A DNA stretch of 64,000 bases. Source: Eupeodes corollae. Taxonomy: Eukaryota > Arthropoda > Insecta > Diptera > Syrphidae. Below, in pieces: positions 10,101 to 20,178 of this stretch (position 1 is its first letter; each line of letters opens with the position of its first letter). The notes under the pieces are model-generated. The model was not told the DNA's origin, did not search any database, and saw only the letters and a list, made by a program, of their open reading frames with translations. The position numbers and the translations under genes are program-made. The stretch is taken from the NCBI RefSeq assembly GCF_945859685.1, contig NC_079147.1, positions 47,250,177-47,314,176 on the forward strand, given 5' to 3'.

Positions 10101-10575
10101 TACTTGAGCTCTCAAAAATTCTTATGTATGAATTCCACTATGACTATATCAAACCAAAATGTCATGAAAATGCTCTTCTCAACTATATGGATACTGATTC
10201 CTTTATTTATAATATAAAATGTGAAGACTTTTATTCTGATATTTTGGATGATATACCATTAAGGTTTGATACATATGACTTTGATCCCAATAACCAACAT
10301 AATATTCCTAGGATGAATAGCAAATCTTTAGGTATGTTTAAAGACGAGACCTGTGGGAAAAAAATGTTGGAATTTGTTGGTTTGAGAGCTAAAATGTACT
10401 CTTTCACCGTACAAAATGATAAATCTGTCCAGAAAGTGAAAGGAGTCAAAAGAACTGTCAGCAAACGATAACGATTAGATGACTATAAAAGGTGTCTATT
10501 TAATAAAATTGAAAGATAAATAAAAATTGTTTACCTTTGGGAGTAAATTACATACCCAAAAAACCCAAGCAACAA
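7192..10575 (+). pseudogene. Protein-primed family B DNA polymerase, copy A (all catalytic regions, multiply broken)
   Basis: Polinton/adintovirus-type polymerase that would replicate the element from a protein primer. Visible in order: the INKYQPLSGSRYLSLP N-terminal block; a CIICRNKI...DHCHLTGEYRGAAHNLC zinc-binding segment (8540-8640); exonuclease motifs FGYDAHLFF and YLKSDVVLL; palm motif A YLDANNLCGWAM (~9417), motif B KLMNLSIYGKTMEN (~9851) and motif C YMDTDSF (~10183). Breaks: an early stop at the codon that is Trp in C and D; a 406-bp insertion (7317-7722); three deletions near 8060, 8150 and 8277 (the last ~190 bp); a frameshift with lost bases near 8910; and interruption after ~10575. 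A 55-bp intron lies at 8335-8389. The residue after the exonuclease III Asp differs from copy D (Gly for Asp). Confidence 0.85.
7317..7722 (+). other. T-module fragment inserted in polymerase copy A, flanked by 87-bp direct repeats
   Basis: From about 7432 to 7722 this matches the T module (17385-17820), including the GCGTCAGTCCTCAGTGG promoter-like block and the codons for VSTIRLRGVNKKVWRPSKSE, but it lacks about 150 bp present at 17586-17737. The host polymerase sequence 7230-7316 is repeated exactly or nearly so at 7723-7809. The first ~115 bp is unique in the window. Confidence 0.8.
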
Positions 10576-10947
10576 TTTAAATCGCCGGGTATAACTTTAC
10601 TGTGGGTCAAAAATAAACCTTCAAAATCTCTGGTTGTTATATGGTGTTAATTAAGTTATTTCAACACTCTAAGTTTACTTATAGTCTAAAATAAAGCTTA
10701 ATTATAATTCTAGTTTCACCTGGGAAAAGTTATTACATCATTCTAACTTTGAAGTTTACCTGGGGTAACGTTTTCACCCTATCATAACATAAATTAAATT
10801 TCCGTTAGTGAATTTGCATTTTATAACTTTAAGGTTAAATTATGGAATTTTGTTTACTATTTCCTAACTGTTCCCTTTTTTTTTGGTTTAAGGCCAACCA
10901 ATTATAAATCTACATTTGATAAGAGTGATTTTTCCTCTCATTTCTAG
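10576..10947. other. AT-rich sequence inside interrupted polymerase copy A
   Basis: It begins where similarity to the 3' part of polymerase copy D (28337-28385) stops. It contains loosely repeated ACCTGGG(G)AAA-like motifs and no reading frame of interest. It leads into the exons of the second DUF4806 gene. Confidence 0.4.
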
Positions 10948-12142
10948 ACAATTTGAAATTAGCAAAGCTTCATCAAAACTTCCCTCCTTGTTTGCGGAGT
11001 ATAATAATTTAATGTCGACGATGCTAGCAGACTCAGGTAGGCAAAAAGTTGTTACAAACAAAATTTAACTTTTATAATTGTTATTATTGTACTATTTGTA
11101 CTAGAATATCAGCTTATTTTATATTTAATTTACCAGGAAATCAATCTTTCCACCCCTCCGATGACACCCTAGAAGCCGATGTTTCATGCACACCCTCTCC
11201 CTCGTGTCAAATCGAGGATCGTCCTCAAATTTTGAGTGTAATTAAAGGTAACAAAAATAATCTGTTAATTATTAAATATTCCTTATTTATAGTTTATTTC
11301 CATCTTTTTTCAGTTCCTGCATCTCCTCTTTTTGCTTGCTTTGACCAATACGAAACCATTCAATGCTGATACAGCAGTTAACTATCCATTCGGATAATTA
11401 AATCATTTCCCTTTACAATTAAATCCTAAACACAATCCCAATAATAATCTTATGTAAACAGACAAAATAAAGTATTGCATTCCATAAATACTAACAATAA
11501 CAAAATTAAATATATAAACAACTGAAACCATATCCCATTAACTTTTTACGGCTCTTGAAAATATAAATATGTGTGACATAAAAAAATATAAATGTAAACA
11601 TCGATCGTTGCATTCAAATACGATCGATGCTCTGAAATAAAGATATTGATTAAAAAAATAAAAAGTCGAGTTATATTTTTATTAAAGATTATAAAAAGAT
11701 CAATAATAAAACTTGCTCCAGGGGCATCTGAACAAACACAGGTCCAGCTTTTAAGTGAAGTTAGAAAACTGGCAGTTGAGGTGGAAGCCATAAAGTTACT
11801 GCTGCAGCAGTTTATGGCAAAAACTGAAGTCTCCCTCACCTATATAGTGGAGAAAATTTGCCAAAATGTCGGCCGAGAAATTGTGGCGGATCACCTCCGC
11901 TGAATGCTGTCAAAACACTTAGAACAATAGCAAAGTTATTGTTTAAGGATGAGCTGCTATCACTGTTCACGTGGAATGGAACATACAATAAAAAATGTTT
12001 CCACCACAACCATTCCATTTTTTCGGCCATTGTGGAAGCGGTGAGGGTTCGATGCTCCAATTTTACGGATGTGGAGGGCGCCACATTTTTTAAAAATTAT
12101 ATCAAACATGCACCTTTTCGCATGAGCAAGCCCCAACTGTAA
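10948..12142 (+). pseudogene. Second DUF4806-type multi-exon gene, inserted in polymerase copy A
   Basis: Exons with matching phase-1 junctions: 10948-11036 (QFEISKASSKLPSLFAEY), 11137-11247 (SFHPSDDTLEADVSC...), an alternative 11314-11369 ending in a stop, and 11722 onwards. All have GT/AG borders. The last exon has a coiled-coil-like EVRKLAVEVEAIKLLLQQFM then, after a frameshift near 11865, the DUF4806 core: TLRTIAKLLFKDELLSLFTW, FSAIVEAVRVRCSNFTDV, FFKNYIKHAPFRM. Compared with the first copy, about 70 codons between coiled coil and core are missing, which is why it is called a pseudogene. The conserved exon phases show it once was a real spliced gene. It sits between two parts of one polymerase gene. 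Confidence 0.65.
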
Positions 12143-12321
12143 GTAACTTATGTGTTTTTAGTTCCTTCAATTCAATAATTTTTCTTTATGTACTTAACAC
12201 TCGGTAAATAATAATTCAATAAAATATTTATTGTTTGTGTGTGCTTTTTATTTATTTAAAGCAATAAATCAGCTTATAGAGTTATATAACACAGGTTAAT
12301 GGACGGTCTATTTACCGTATT

Positions 12322-12400
12322 TCAACTTCAAAAGTTGGCTCTAAGTTTTAAGGACCCAAAAAGATTTATGTATGCAGATAACATCAGCATCCATATTTTC
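12322..12400 (+). pseudogene. C-terminal fragment of polymerase copy A after the insertion
   Basis: The codons for LALSFKDPKRF match the C-terminal KLALSFKDTKRY segment of copy D at about 28387-28430. The text between 10575 and here has no counterpart in copy D, so it is an insertion of about 1.75 kb. Confidence 0.7.
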
Positions 12401-12411
12401 TTTATCTTTTC

Positions 12412-12699
12412 GTGTCGTGTACCGTGGATAAATGGCCTCAAGGCCTCCAAGACAACCAATACGACCTCTTTTATAAAACCACAGACAAAGACCAAGGTAA
12501 TCCCAGAACTTGTATTTTAGTTAAGAAACATTTAAAAGGTTTGTTATGTCCAAATTTTAGCACTCCCTATTTGACAGTTGTCAGATTTGAAGATAAGAAT
12601 ACACAGGGTTTGCTGTTGACCTCTTTGTACTCTGCCCATAATGCACCATCACCTCCAGTGGAGGTGTGCAAAATCAAAAATATTATATCATATTGTTAA
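12412..12699 (+). mobile_element. Fragment of a non-LTR retrotransposon endonuclease domain
   Basis: A frame of about 95 codons contains TCILVKKHLKGLLCPNFST, YLTVVRFEDKNTQG and SLYSAHNAPSPPVEV. These match the middle of the apurinic-type endonuclease of insect LINEs, where TCILVKK...LTVVR...YSAHD...PP recurs. Start, catalytic ends and reverse transcriptase are absent. The clade cannot be fixed from this piece. Confidence 0.55.
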
Positions 12700-12777
12700 A
12701 TCTCTGTTAAAAAGGAAGATTGTTTGAATACAAGTTAATTGAGTGGAGATCCTATCTAGGTATCGGAGAGAAGCAAA

Positions 12778-12978
12778 TTGATAACAAATATCAACAGAAA
12801 ACTTCGATTAACAGTCAGGGCCTGTTTCATGTCTCAGCCCTTCATATATGTCCTTGGAGAAGATGTATTGAACTTTCAAGAGATATATGTCCACTTTGAC
12901 GGTGTCAAATTTCCATTCGTATCGTTTTGTAGGGCAGTAGACATTTGCTTAAAATGTTTGTTTTTTTTCTTGACTTAA
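12778..12978 (+). pseudogene. Diverged fragment of the T-type domain
   Basis: The segment SQPFIYVLGEDVLNFQEIYV...KFPFVSFCRAVDICLKC aligns by eye with the middle of the T protein at 17702-18189: QPYILIVG...KSYFVV...YVFNSIIEAVDICFK. Spacing is kept and identity is low to moderate. It breaks off after the AVDICLK helix in a poly-T run. It lies 640 bp downstream of a DUF4806 gene, one of three such pairings in the window. Confidence 0.55.
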
Positions 12979-13875
12979 AGTTTCCTACTGCATCTTATAG
13001 CTTTTGGAATTTTATTGAATCCTTGTATTTCAGCAGTAAAAAAAATCAATGTTCAAAAACTCATATACTGCTCAACGCAATAAAACTGATATATGTATGT
13101 GTATGTGACTAAAAATATGTTTTTTACTTTCATATTTTTCAGAAAAGTATTCCAGAAAACTTATTGGACGTTGCTATAAGAAATTCACTTGGATATATTA
13201 CAGAAAACGTATTGGACTTTTCTAGAAAAATTACTTGGCTATATACAAAAAAACGTTTTGCACGTTTATATAGTAAAGGAAAACAATTTTGCAAATTTAA
13301 ACATTATTTAAATGTGAAACTAAATGTGTAGAAATAATATAGAAAAATATTATAACAGTTAGACTAATTAGTGCTTTGAACACGGAACCCTTCATTTCTA
13401 AATTTGGCGGCGAGTAATCGCTCTATTCAATTAGAATCATAACTCTAAATGAAAATATTTCGACTCTGAACAAAATCAACGACCAATTTTTGGCCTATGG
13501 CAACAAAAGTCTTGACGCAAATATTGATCATGAGCACGGTGTTTCGATTCCGAAGAAAACAAGAAACTCCAGAGAAAATCGAAAAAGTTTACTATCGATA
13601 ACCACGAGTCAATTTGTACATTAGATGTGAAGCAGGCAACTAACATTACAGTATTCTAAACCGTAGATGAGAGTAAAACTTCAGTCGATTATTATTGTTG
13701 TCGGTTAAAAGTTAAATTTTCAAGACTTAAATTTTAATTTAAAAAGTGATAATTAGTGATAATCAACTTAGGAATTTAAATACTATGATTTAAATACAGT
13801 AAATAATAAAGATATGAGCAAAATAAATGATGTTATTAATAATAAATAAAAAGTAAAGTGAAGTAGGCACTTTTA
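12979..13875. other. AT-rich non-coding stretch with a short imperfect repeat
   Basis: No supported gene. A unit of roughly 55 bp, built around CAGAAAACNTATTGGAC and AAATTCACTTGG, is repeated about 2.3 times at 13140-13260. The rest shows nothing I can name. Confidence 0.4.
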
Positions 13876-15234
13876 TTAAAGAAAATAACAATTCGAAAAA
13901 CACCACGTCGAACGAGAACGGCAGCAGCGACGACGACGATCGGTGCAATTTTCTCCTCTAGTTAGTTTAGTTGCATATAAGAAGCAAGCGAAGAAGCACG
14001 CTACAGTGAAAACAAACAAACGTAAAAATAATATTTGGAAATTAAAACATAAGTTGGATTTTCGGAATATTTGTTAATTTCCATCAATTTTTGAAAATTA
14101 TTCAGCACTTTGTTAACTAAGCACTCTCTTTACGAGCTCAACGTTTCTAAAACAAGATCCCCTAAAATAAAAGGTTGAATTCAATGTTATGTTGGCAAGT
14201 TTGTAGTCAATTTAGACTGAAAGAAAATTTCGTTGTTACCGAGCACAGTTTGTTACGATAATTAAGAAGCCAACATGTATTTTGAAGAAGAATATTCCAA
14301 TAGAGGCTAACGAAATAATCAATTTCAAACCATCAAAAAAAATATCTCTTTACGAGCTCAACGTTTCTAAAACAAAATCCCCTAAAATAAAAGGTTGAAT
14401 TCAATGTTATGTTGGCAAGTTTGTAGTCAATTTAGACTGAAAGAAAATTTCGTTGTTACCGAGCACAGTTTGTTACGATAATTAAGAATCCAACATGTAT
14501 TTTGAAGAAGAATATTCCAATATGGGTTAACGAAAAAAGCAATTTTAAACCTTCCAAAAAAATATCTGAACGCGTTGGCAAGATCGCATTGTCGCAGATC
14601 TTGGAGAGTTTGTAGTTCGTAAAAAACAAAGAAAAAAATATATACATTTTTCTGGTCCTGGGGACCAACCTCTGCCCTGAGTTGGCCCACACAGATAGGA
14701 CACACGATTCCTTAATTTGAAACCTGGTCGTCCTCACTTCACTTGATAAACCCCACAGACTCCCGACCACACGGATCAATAAGCCATATATACCAATCCA
14801 CGATGACGGAGAAAGATGAAGAGGTGACAATAAGAACTATGCCTGCGCCTAACTCGACTTAAATTCCTGGCTCAACAGATACAGTTCTCTTCTTGATGGA
14901 TGCGTCTTCTACATCAGTGCCTTGGGACATACAAATCAGAGAACTCAGCATCCCAGTCTATACAGGGAAATACCCTCCTTCACTAAACAGAGCTGCAAGA
15001 ATCTGCTCTTGTCAACTTCGTCACCGCCTGGAAAGATAGTATTCAACAGAAAGCATACAAAAAATAAAGTAATTTGTAATTTATTTATTTCTAAGGACTT
15101 TTCTACCTCAGAGATGTTCCCAACTGTTGGTAAGCACCATGACAACAATTGGGGGAGTTGGCTATGTCTTAGAGATTGTAAGTTAAATCGGTTCATCCCA
15201 TGAATTAAAATTTATGAAAAGTAAATAATAATCC
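13876..15234. other. X module of unit B
   Basis: About 1.3 kb upstream of the G gene, without a convincing reading frame. It contains a GC-richer, promoter-like start (GAACGGCAGCAGCGACGACG), an internal ~220-bp duplication, and, near 15100-15180, an open stretch ending at a donor-like GTTGGTAAGC. Minus-strand frames in the repeats are shadows. The X module replaces the Y module found before copies A and D. Confidence 0.6.
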
Positions 15235-15284
15235 AATGTTTTTCTTTGTATGGTATATGCGTACAAAGAATAAGTATATAGATA

Positions 15285-15295
15285 TGAACCAATAT
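15285..15295 (+). promoter_or_regulatory. TATA-like box of G gene, unit B
   Basis: CCAATATAAGAG lies about 80 bp upstream of the G start. The same element is at about 19185 and 23117, and a better match, CCAATATAAATAGG, precedes the decayed G copies at about 6413 and 24483. Conservation at a fixed distance from the ATG suggests the core promoter of the G/short ORF/polymerase unit. Confidence 0.45.
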
Positions 15296-15373
15296 AAGAG
15301 TTCGATACTTAGAAATGTCTGGTAGTTTACTTGAGACCACAGTAGCGTTTGCAAGATAAAGAAAAAGAAAAAA

Positions 15374-15721
15374 ATGGAAATTGTGAACGATGAAAAGTAC
15401 CATAGAAGATTCCAGGGCATTGAGGAACTAGATTTGTACTGTCCAAATATCAACCAAGAAAGAGTGGATTTGGGACCAACTTATCGGTACGAAGAATCAC
15501 TTTTTAACCCATTCACTAGACATGCTACAATAAAGCAGCTAGAAAACGAATATGGACCAAACTATTTTGATCCTGATGAACTCTTCGGCGATGAGGAATA
15601 CAAAACAAGTACGCTTCTGGAGAAAGTAATACTGGCAAAGTTTCGTCCAAAAAGGAAAGAAATTCCAGATCCTTTATTGAGAAAATACCTAGGATATGAT
15701 AAAAAAATAAAAAAATTATAA
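15374..15721 (+). pseudogene. 118-aa G protein, unit B (altered C-terminus)
   Basis: Same protein as 19272-19628 for the first ~98 residues (MEIVNDEKYHRRFQGIEELD start, acidic middle, EELFGDEEYKT-like block). A deletion of about 48 bp removes the DAKRLTARKYFKGEN segment and fuses the frame to 3' sequence, giving a 115-residue product with a basic tail. I do not recognise the family. The protein is acidic with no membrane segment or signal peptide. Confidence 0.6.
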
Positions 15722-15756
15722 TATTCATTTGTAAATAAAAGACAAAAAATGATCAC

Positions 15757-16113
15757 TGTAACAGCGATGCTGGTTACTAACTAAAATATGTAGTGCTGCC
15801 TGGAGGAACTCCTAGCTAACACTGTAATTTTAAGTTTCGCTGTAATATAGTTCACACTCTGTGTTCACCTCAATATTATTAAATAATCATAGAAATTGTA
15901 TTACATGAATTCGAAAGTTATTAAAATAATACCTTTTTAAAAAGTATTAAGATTTACTTTCAATTTTTTGGAAACGTTTTAAAATTTTAATACCTAGTTA
16001 GTCCGGAGTTCCTTCCGACGACCAGTATACAATTCATAAAAAGGGCAGTGTTAGCTAGGAGTTCCTCCAGGCAGCACTACATATTTTAGTTAGTAACCAG
16101 CATCGCTGTTACA
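15757..16113. mobile_element. Palindromic MITE with 4-bp target duplication, unit B
   Basis: Two near-perfect inverted repeats of about 69 bp (left 15757-15825, right 16045-16113) begin TGTAACAGCGATGCTGG and enclose AT-rich sequence. The flanks carry TCAC on both sides. The unoccupied site GATCACGAAACC is visible in copies A (~6887) and D (~24957), which proves insertion. No coding capacity; the mobilising transposase is not in the window. Confidence 0.9.
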
Positions 16114-16250
16114 TCACGAAACCAAAGTGCTAACAGTTTATAAGGAGAACGTAAATAAAGAATTCATTAATTAAAAATTGTGTAATTTCCCTCTCAGTTC
16201 AAAATAAAAATGAACTGGATGCTAAGATATTTCTTAATTCGAATAAACCA

Positions 16251-16436
16251 ATGATGCATGAAATTTTAAAAAATCTTTACCAAAAAATAAGTGAACACCA
16301 GTCTATAAAATTCAACTTGGAACTTTTTGCACAGTACGTACAAATAAGTCATGAGGAAATGAAAGCAGTTTTTCTGGAAGTGGAAATAAATCCTATTCAA
16401 GGAAATGTTCAAGATTATCCTAATCAAAATGGATGA
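16251..16436 (+). CDS. Short ORF (61 aa) overlapping the polymerase start, unit B
   Basis: Begins ATGATG, encodes MMHEILKNLYQKISEHQ... and ends with its TGA inside the sequence ATGGATGA, whose first three bases are the polymerase start in the +1 frame. The predicted peptide is mostly helical and acidic, and I do not recognise it. The same ORF is open in unit C and in copy D and broken in copy A. It may be a small gene, or the detached N-terminal part of the polymerase. Confidence 0.5.
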   Translation: MMHEILKNLYQKISEHQSIKFNLELFAQYVQISHEEMKAVFLEVEINPIQGNVQDYPNQNG

Positions 16437-17383
16437 ATTGCAAGAAAGGGATAGTAGATAGACAGTGATAAGAATAAAATCAGTGGAAATCAACATCAAT
16501 AAATACCAGCCATTGAGTGGTTCAAGATATTTATCTTTACCAAGAAATATTGGCAAGAAAGCCATTGTCAATGTAGAGAACAAAGATGAATTTTGTTTAA
16601 AATGGGCAATTATATCTGCTCTTCATACAGAGCTTGAGTCACAGGTTGAGAGAACATCTTTCTACTATCCAGTATCTGATGTATCCAGAGATATAATTGC
16701 CCTGGACAATATCATTCTGGATTTCACAGGGCTTTCATTTCCCCTTGAACTACCAGAAATAAAAACGTTTGAAACTAAGAACAACATAAGCATCAACGTT
16801 TTTGGAATTTCTGAGGGAGAAAAATCACAAATTGAGGGCCCATATTACATGACAATGCAAGAGAAACACAATCATGTTAATCTCTTACTTTACATGAGCG
16901 GTGAAGTTACGCACTTTATGTGGATAAAGCATATCAGTCGGTTGATCCCAAGTGAAGTATTGGAAAGTTCAAGAAGAAGATTAGTGTTTTGTAATACTTG
17001 CTTGCAGCTTTTTTACAATGACCGCTCATTTGATAAACACAAGGGCGAGTGCAAAAAAATTGCAAAAATGCCAGCAAATGATAACAAGATGATCAAATTT
17101 TCAAGCTATGATAAACAAATGATGGTTCCATTTGTAACATACGCTGATTTTGAATGCATCATAAAACCGATTGATACATGTTTACCGGACCCGTCAACAT
17201 CCAACCTGCAAGAACACGTTCCGTGTGCATTTTCATACTACATGAAATGCTCCTTTGATGAAACCGAAGACTTAATGCGGACTTTTATAGGTAATATTTA
17301 ATCAACTAAATTCTTATATTTTTTTATTTCTTTTTTCTTTATAGGGGAAAACTGTGCTAGTAAGTTCATTCACAGTTGTGTAA
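16429..17383 (+). pseudogene. Protein-primed polymerase, copy B (N-terminal third only)
   Basis: Begins at the same ATG as the other copies but has a stop at codon 11, where copies C and D have Trp (copy A also has a stop there). After it the frame is open from about 16465 to the intron at 17291-17344 (54 bp). The N-terminal blocks SGSRYLSLPRNI, CLKWAIISALH, WIKHISRLIPSE and the YADFECI exonuclease I motif are present. Polymerase similarity stops about 40 bp after the intron, at ATTCACAGTT, where the T module follows. It cannot encode a polymerase. Confidence 0.85.
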
Positions 17384-17700
17384 TGTGTATTTGAAAAAAC
17401 GCGGCGTCAGTCCTCAGTGGTTTAGTTATTCATTTCAATTTTCATTGTTTCTTCAAACTTCGAGGGAGTAAGTCGACCCCAACCGCGATTACCTAAATTA
17501 AAAGTGCAAAAAAAAATTAGTATAAATTAAAAAAGTGCAAAAAAAGGACCAAAGGATAAAATATTGGTATGTACATAATTGTGTTTTTCCTGCATAGATA
17601 AATAAACTGTAGACAATTTAGTGTGTGAAAAAAAAATCCAAGCTAGGTATTTTGCTCTAATAAAAAAAAAATCGTCATCTACTCGGCATTTCGTTTTCCA
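17384..17700 (+). promoter_or_regulatory. T module 5' region with Inr-like sequence, unit B
   Basis: Contains GCGTCAGTCCTCAGTGG (two TCAGT initiator-like motifs at about 17402-17415), an AT-rich stretch and a polypyrimidine tract ending TTTTCCAG just before the T exon. Repeated at 21317-21634 and in part at 7432-7660. The spread of this segment with the T exon suggests it is its own 5' region. Confidence 0.4.
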
Positions 17701-17701
17701 G

Positions 17702-18189
17702 TGACAGAAAATACAAGCAATATTGGAGCATTCCTGCTTATACCAACCCTCCTAATGGTTTCAACTATAAGATTGAGAGGAGTAAATAAAAAATTTTGGC
17801 GACCATCGAAATCGGAGGTAAGGGAGAGCTTCATCACTCATGTATACAGTGATGCTGAAGTCGATCAATCCATTTCCTTGAGGCGGGAGGAACTTCAAGA
17901 ACTTGGTCTAACACTGCAGCCTTATATTTTGATTGTAGGTACGTCTCTTGACAAAATTAAAAGCTATTTTGTAGTTATAAATGAGATAAAGTATGTTTTT
18001 AATTCCATTATTGAAGCGGTAGATATATGCTTCAAAATTATATTTATGATAAACGCAGAATATCCAGCGGAATCCAAATCTACATGGATGTTTATTCCAA
18101 AAGCTTTTTTTAAATTATCAACAACTTTCGATAAAGAGTCCACCGCCGCCAACACCATGCTCGCCCAATTGGGAATCGACGAACAATAA
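17702..18189 (+). CDS. T protein: uncharacterised insect domain, unit B
   Basis: An open frame of about 162 codons starting right after a splice-acceptor-like TTTTCCAG, so the true start is probably in an upstream exon; the first in-frame ATG is near 17757. Blocks: WRPSKSEVRESFITHV, LQELGLTLQPYILIVG, KSYFVVINEIKYVFNSIIEA, VDICFKIIF, STWMFIPKAFFKLSTTFD. I recall this arrangement from uncharacterised, lineage-expanded insect proteins, but no function is known to me. The frame is intact and ends at 18187-18189. Unit C carries an almost identical copy; a fragment sits inside polymerase copy A; diverged relatives lie at 12778 and 29429. Confidence 0.55.
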
Positions 18190-18215
18190 GACAAACTCCG
18201 TTTGTTTCTTACATT

Positions 18216-19132
18216 TAAAGAAAATAACAATTCGAAAAACACCACGTCGAACGAGAACGGCAGCAGCGACGACGACGATCGGTGCAATTTTCTCCTCTAG
18301 TTAGTTTAGTTGCATATAAGAAGCAAGCGAAGAAGCACGCTACAGTGAGAACAAACAAACGTAAAAATAATATTTGGAAATTAAAACATACGTTGGATTT
18401 TCGGAATATTTGTTAATTTCCATCAATTTTTGAAAATTATTCAGCACTTTGTTAACTAAGCACTCTCTTTACGAGCTCAACGTTTCTAAAACAAAATCCC
18501 CTAATATAAAAGGTTGAATTCAATGTTATGTTGGCAAGTATGTAGTCAATTTAGACTGAAAGAAAATTTCGTTGTTACCGAGCACAGTTTGTTACGATAA
18601 TTAAGAAGCCAACATGTATTTTGAAGAAGAATATTCCAATAGGGGCTAACGAAATAATCAATTTCAAACCATCAAAAAAATATCTGAGCTGAATGCAAAC
18701 ATTAAATACACAGCTTGTTACGATAATTAAGAATCCAACATGTATTTTGAAGAAGAATAGTCCAATATTGGGTAACGAAAAAAGCAATTTTAAACCATCC
18801 AAAAAAATATCTGAACGCGTTGGCAAGATCGCATTGTCGCAGATCTTGGAGAGTTTGTAGTTCGTAAAAACAAAGAAAAAAATATATACATTTTTCTGGT
18901 CCTGGGGACCAACCTCTGCCCTGAGTTGGGCCACACAGATTGGACACACGATTCTTTAATTTGAAAGTAATTTGTAATTTATTTATTTCTAAGGACTTTT
19001 CTACCTCAGAGATGTTCCCAACTGTTGGTAAGCACCATGACAACAATTGGGGGAGTTGGCTATGTCTTAGAGATTGTAAGTTAAATCGGTTCATCCCATG
19101 AATTAAAATTTATGAAAAGTAAATAATAATCC
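18216..19132. other. X module of unit C
   Basis: Shorter than in unit B because it lacks the 14721-15068 segment. It has its own tandem duplication of about 130 bp (TTGTTACGATAATTAAGAA at about 18588 and 18717). No credible gene; minus-strand frames of 107-130 codons across it are shadows of repeats. Confidence 0.6.
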
Positions 19133-19271
19133 AATGTTTTTCTTTGTATGGTATATGCGTACAAAGAATAAGTATATAGATATGAACCAATATAAGAGTT
19201 CGATACTTAGAAATGTCTGGTAGTTTACTTGAGACCACAGTAGCGTTTGCAAGATAAAGAAAAAGAAAAAA

Positions 19272-19628
19272 ATGGAAATTGTGAACGATGAAAAGTACCA
19301 TAGAAGATTCCAGGGCATTGAGGAACTAGATTTGTACTGTCCAAATATCAACCAAGAAAGAGTGGATTTGGGACCAACTTATCGGTACGAAGAATCACTT
19401 TTTAACCCATTCACTAGACATGCTACAATAAAGCAGCTAGAAAACGAATATGGACCAAACTATTTTGATCCTGAGGAACTCTTCGGCGATGAGGAATACA
19501 AAACAAATACGCTTCTGGAGAAAGTAATGCTGGCAAAGTTTCGTCAAAAAAGGAAAGAAATTCCAGATTCTTTATTGGATGCAAAGCGGTTGACAGCTAG
19601 AAAATATTTTAAAGGAGAAAATACCTAG
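19272..19628 (+). CDS. 118-aa G protein, unit C (most complete copy)
   Basis: Complete frame from ATG (19272) to TAG. The N-terminus is MEIVNDEKYHRRFQGIEELD; the middle RYEESLFNPFTRH and NEYGPNYFDPEELFGDEEYK is rich in acidic and aromatic residues; the basic C-terminus is AKRLTARKYFKGENT. It has no Cys or His cluster, membrane helix or signal peptide. I do not recognise it, and the function is unknown. The TATA-like box 80 bp upstream and the position before the short ORF and polymerase suggest it was expressed with them as an element-encoded accessory protein. Five copies exist in the window (two decayed, one with deletion, one with altered C-terminus). Confidence 0.6.
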   Translation: MEIVNDEKYHRRFQGIEELDLYCPNINQERVDLGPTYRYEESLFNPFTRHATIKQLENEYGPNYFDPEELFGDEEYKTNTLLEKVMLAKFRQKRKEIPDSLLDAKRLTARKYFKGENT

Positions 19629-19693
19629 GATATGATATAGCAAATAAAAAAATTATAATATTCATTTGTAAATAAAAGACAAAAAATGATCAC

Positions 19694-20041
19694 TGTAACA
19701 GCGATGCTGGTAACTAACTAAAATATGTAGTGCTGCCTGGAGGAACTCCTAGCTAACACTGTAATTTTAAGTTTCGCTGTAATATAGTTCACACTCTGTG
19801 TTCACCTCAATATTATTAAATAATCTAGAAATTGTATTAGATGAATTCGGAAGTTAATACCTTTTTAAAAAGTATTAAGATTTACTTTCAATTTTTTGGA
19901 AACGTTTTAAAATTTTAATACCTAGTTAGTCCGGAGTTCCTCCCGACGACCAGTATACAATTCATAAAAAGGGCAGTGTTAGCTAGGAGTTCCTCCAGGC
20001 AGCACTACATATTTTAGTTAGTAACCAGCATCGCTGTTACA
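19694..20041. mobile_element. Palindromic MITE, unit C
   Basis: Same element as at 15757-16113, in the same site with the same TCAC flanks. It was therefore copied with the tandem unit and did not insert twice. Small internal deletions (about 9 bp) distinguish it. Confidence 0.9.
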
Positions 20042-20178
20042 TCACGAAACCAAAGTGCTAACAGTTTATAAGGAGAACGTAAATAAAGAATTCATTAATT
20101 AAAAATTGTGTAATTTCCCTCTCAGTTCAAAATAAAAATGAACTGGATGCTAAGATATTTCTTAATTCGAATAAACCA

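Larger units (their letters stand above)
13876..18215 (+). repeat. Tandem unit B (X-G-MITE-polymerase start-T)
   Basis: Starts at AAAGAAAATAACAATTCG, the same sequence that begins units at 18216 and 22150. Order: X module (non-coding with internal repeats), G gene, MITE, short ORF, polymerase N-terminus, T module. It is about 400 bp longer than unit C owing to an extra segment (about 14721-15068) and a longer internal duplication of the CTCTTTACGAGCTCAACG region (14126 and 14345). Confidence 0.9.

Noticed and set aside
18575..19094. Minus-strand frames of 124 and 130 codons (also at 22508-23027 and 14427-14830)
   Set aside because: They lie antisense across the X-module repeats, change frame relation between copies and have poly-Phe/Leu composition from A-rich DNA.
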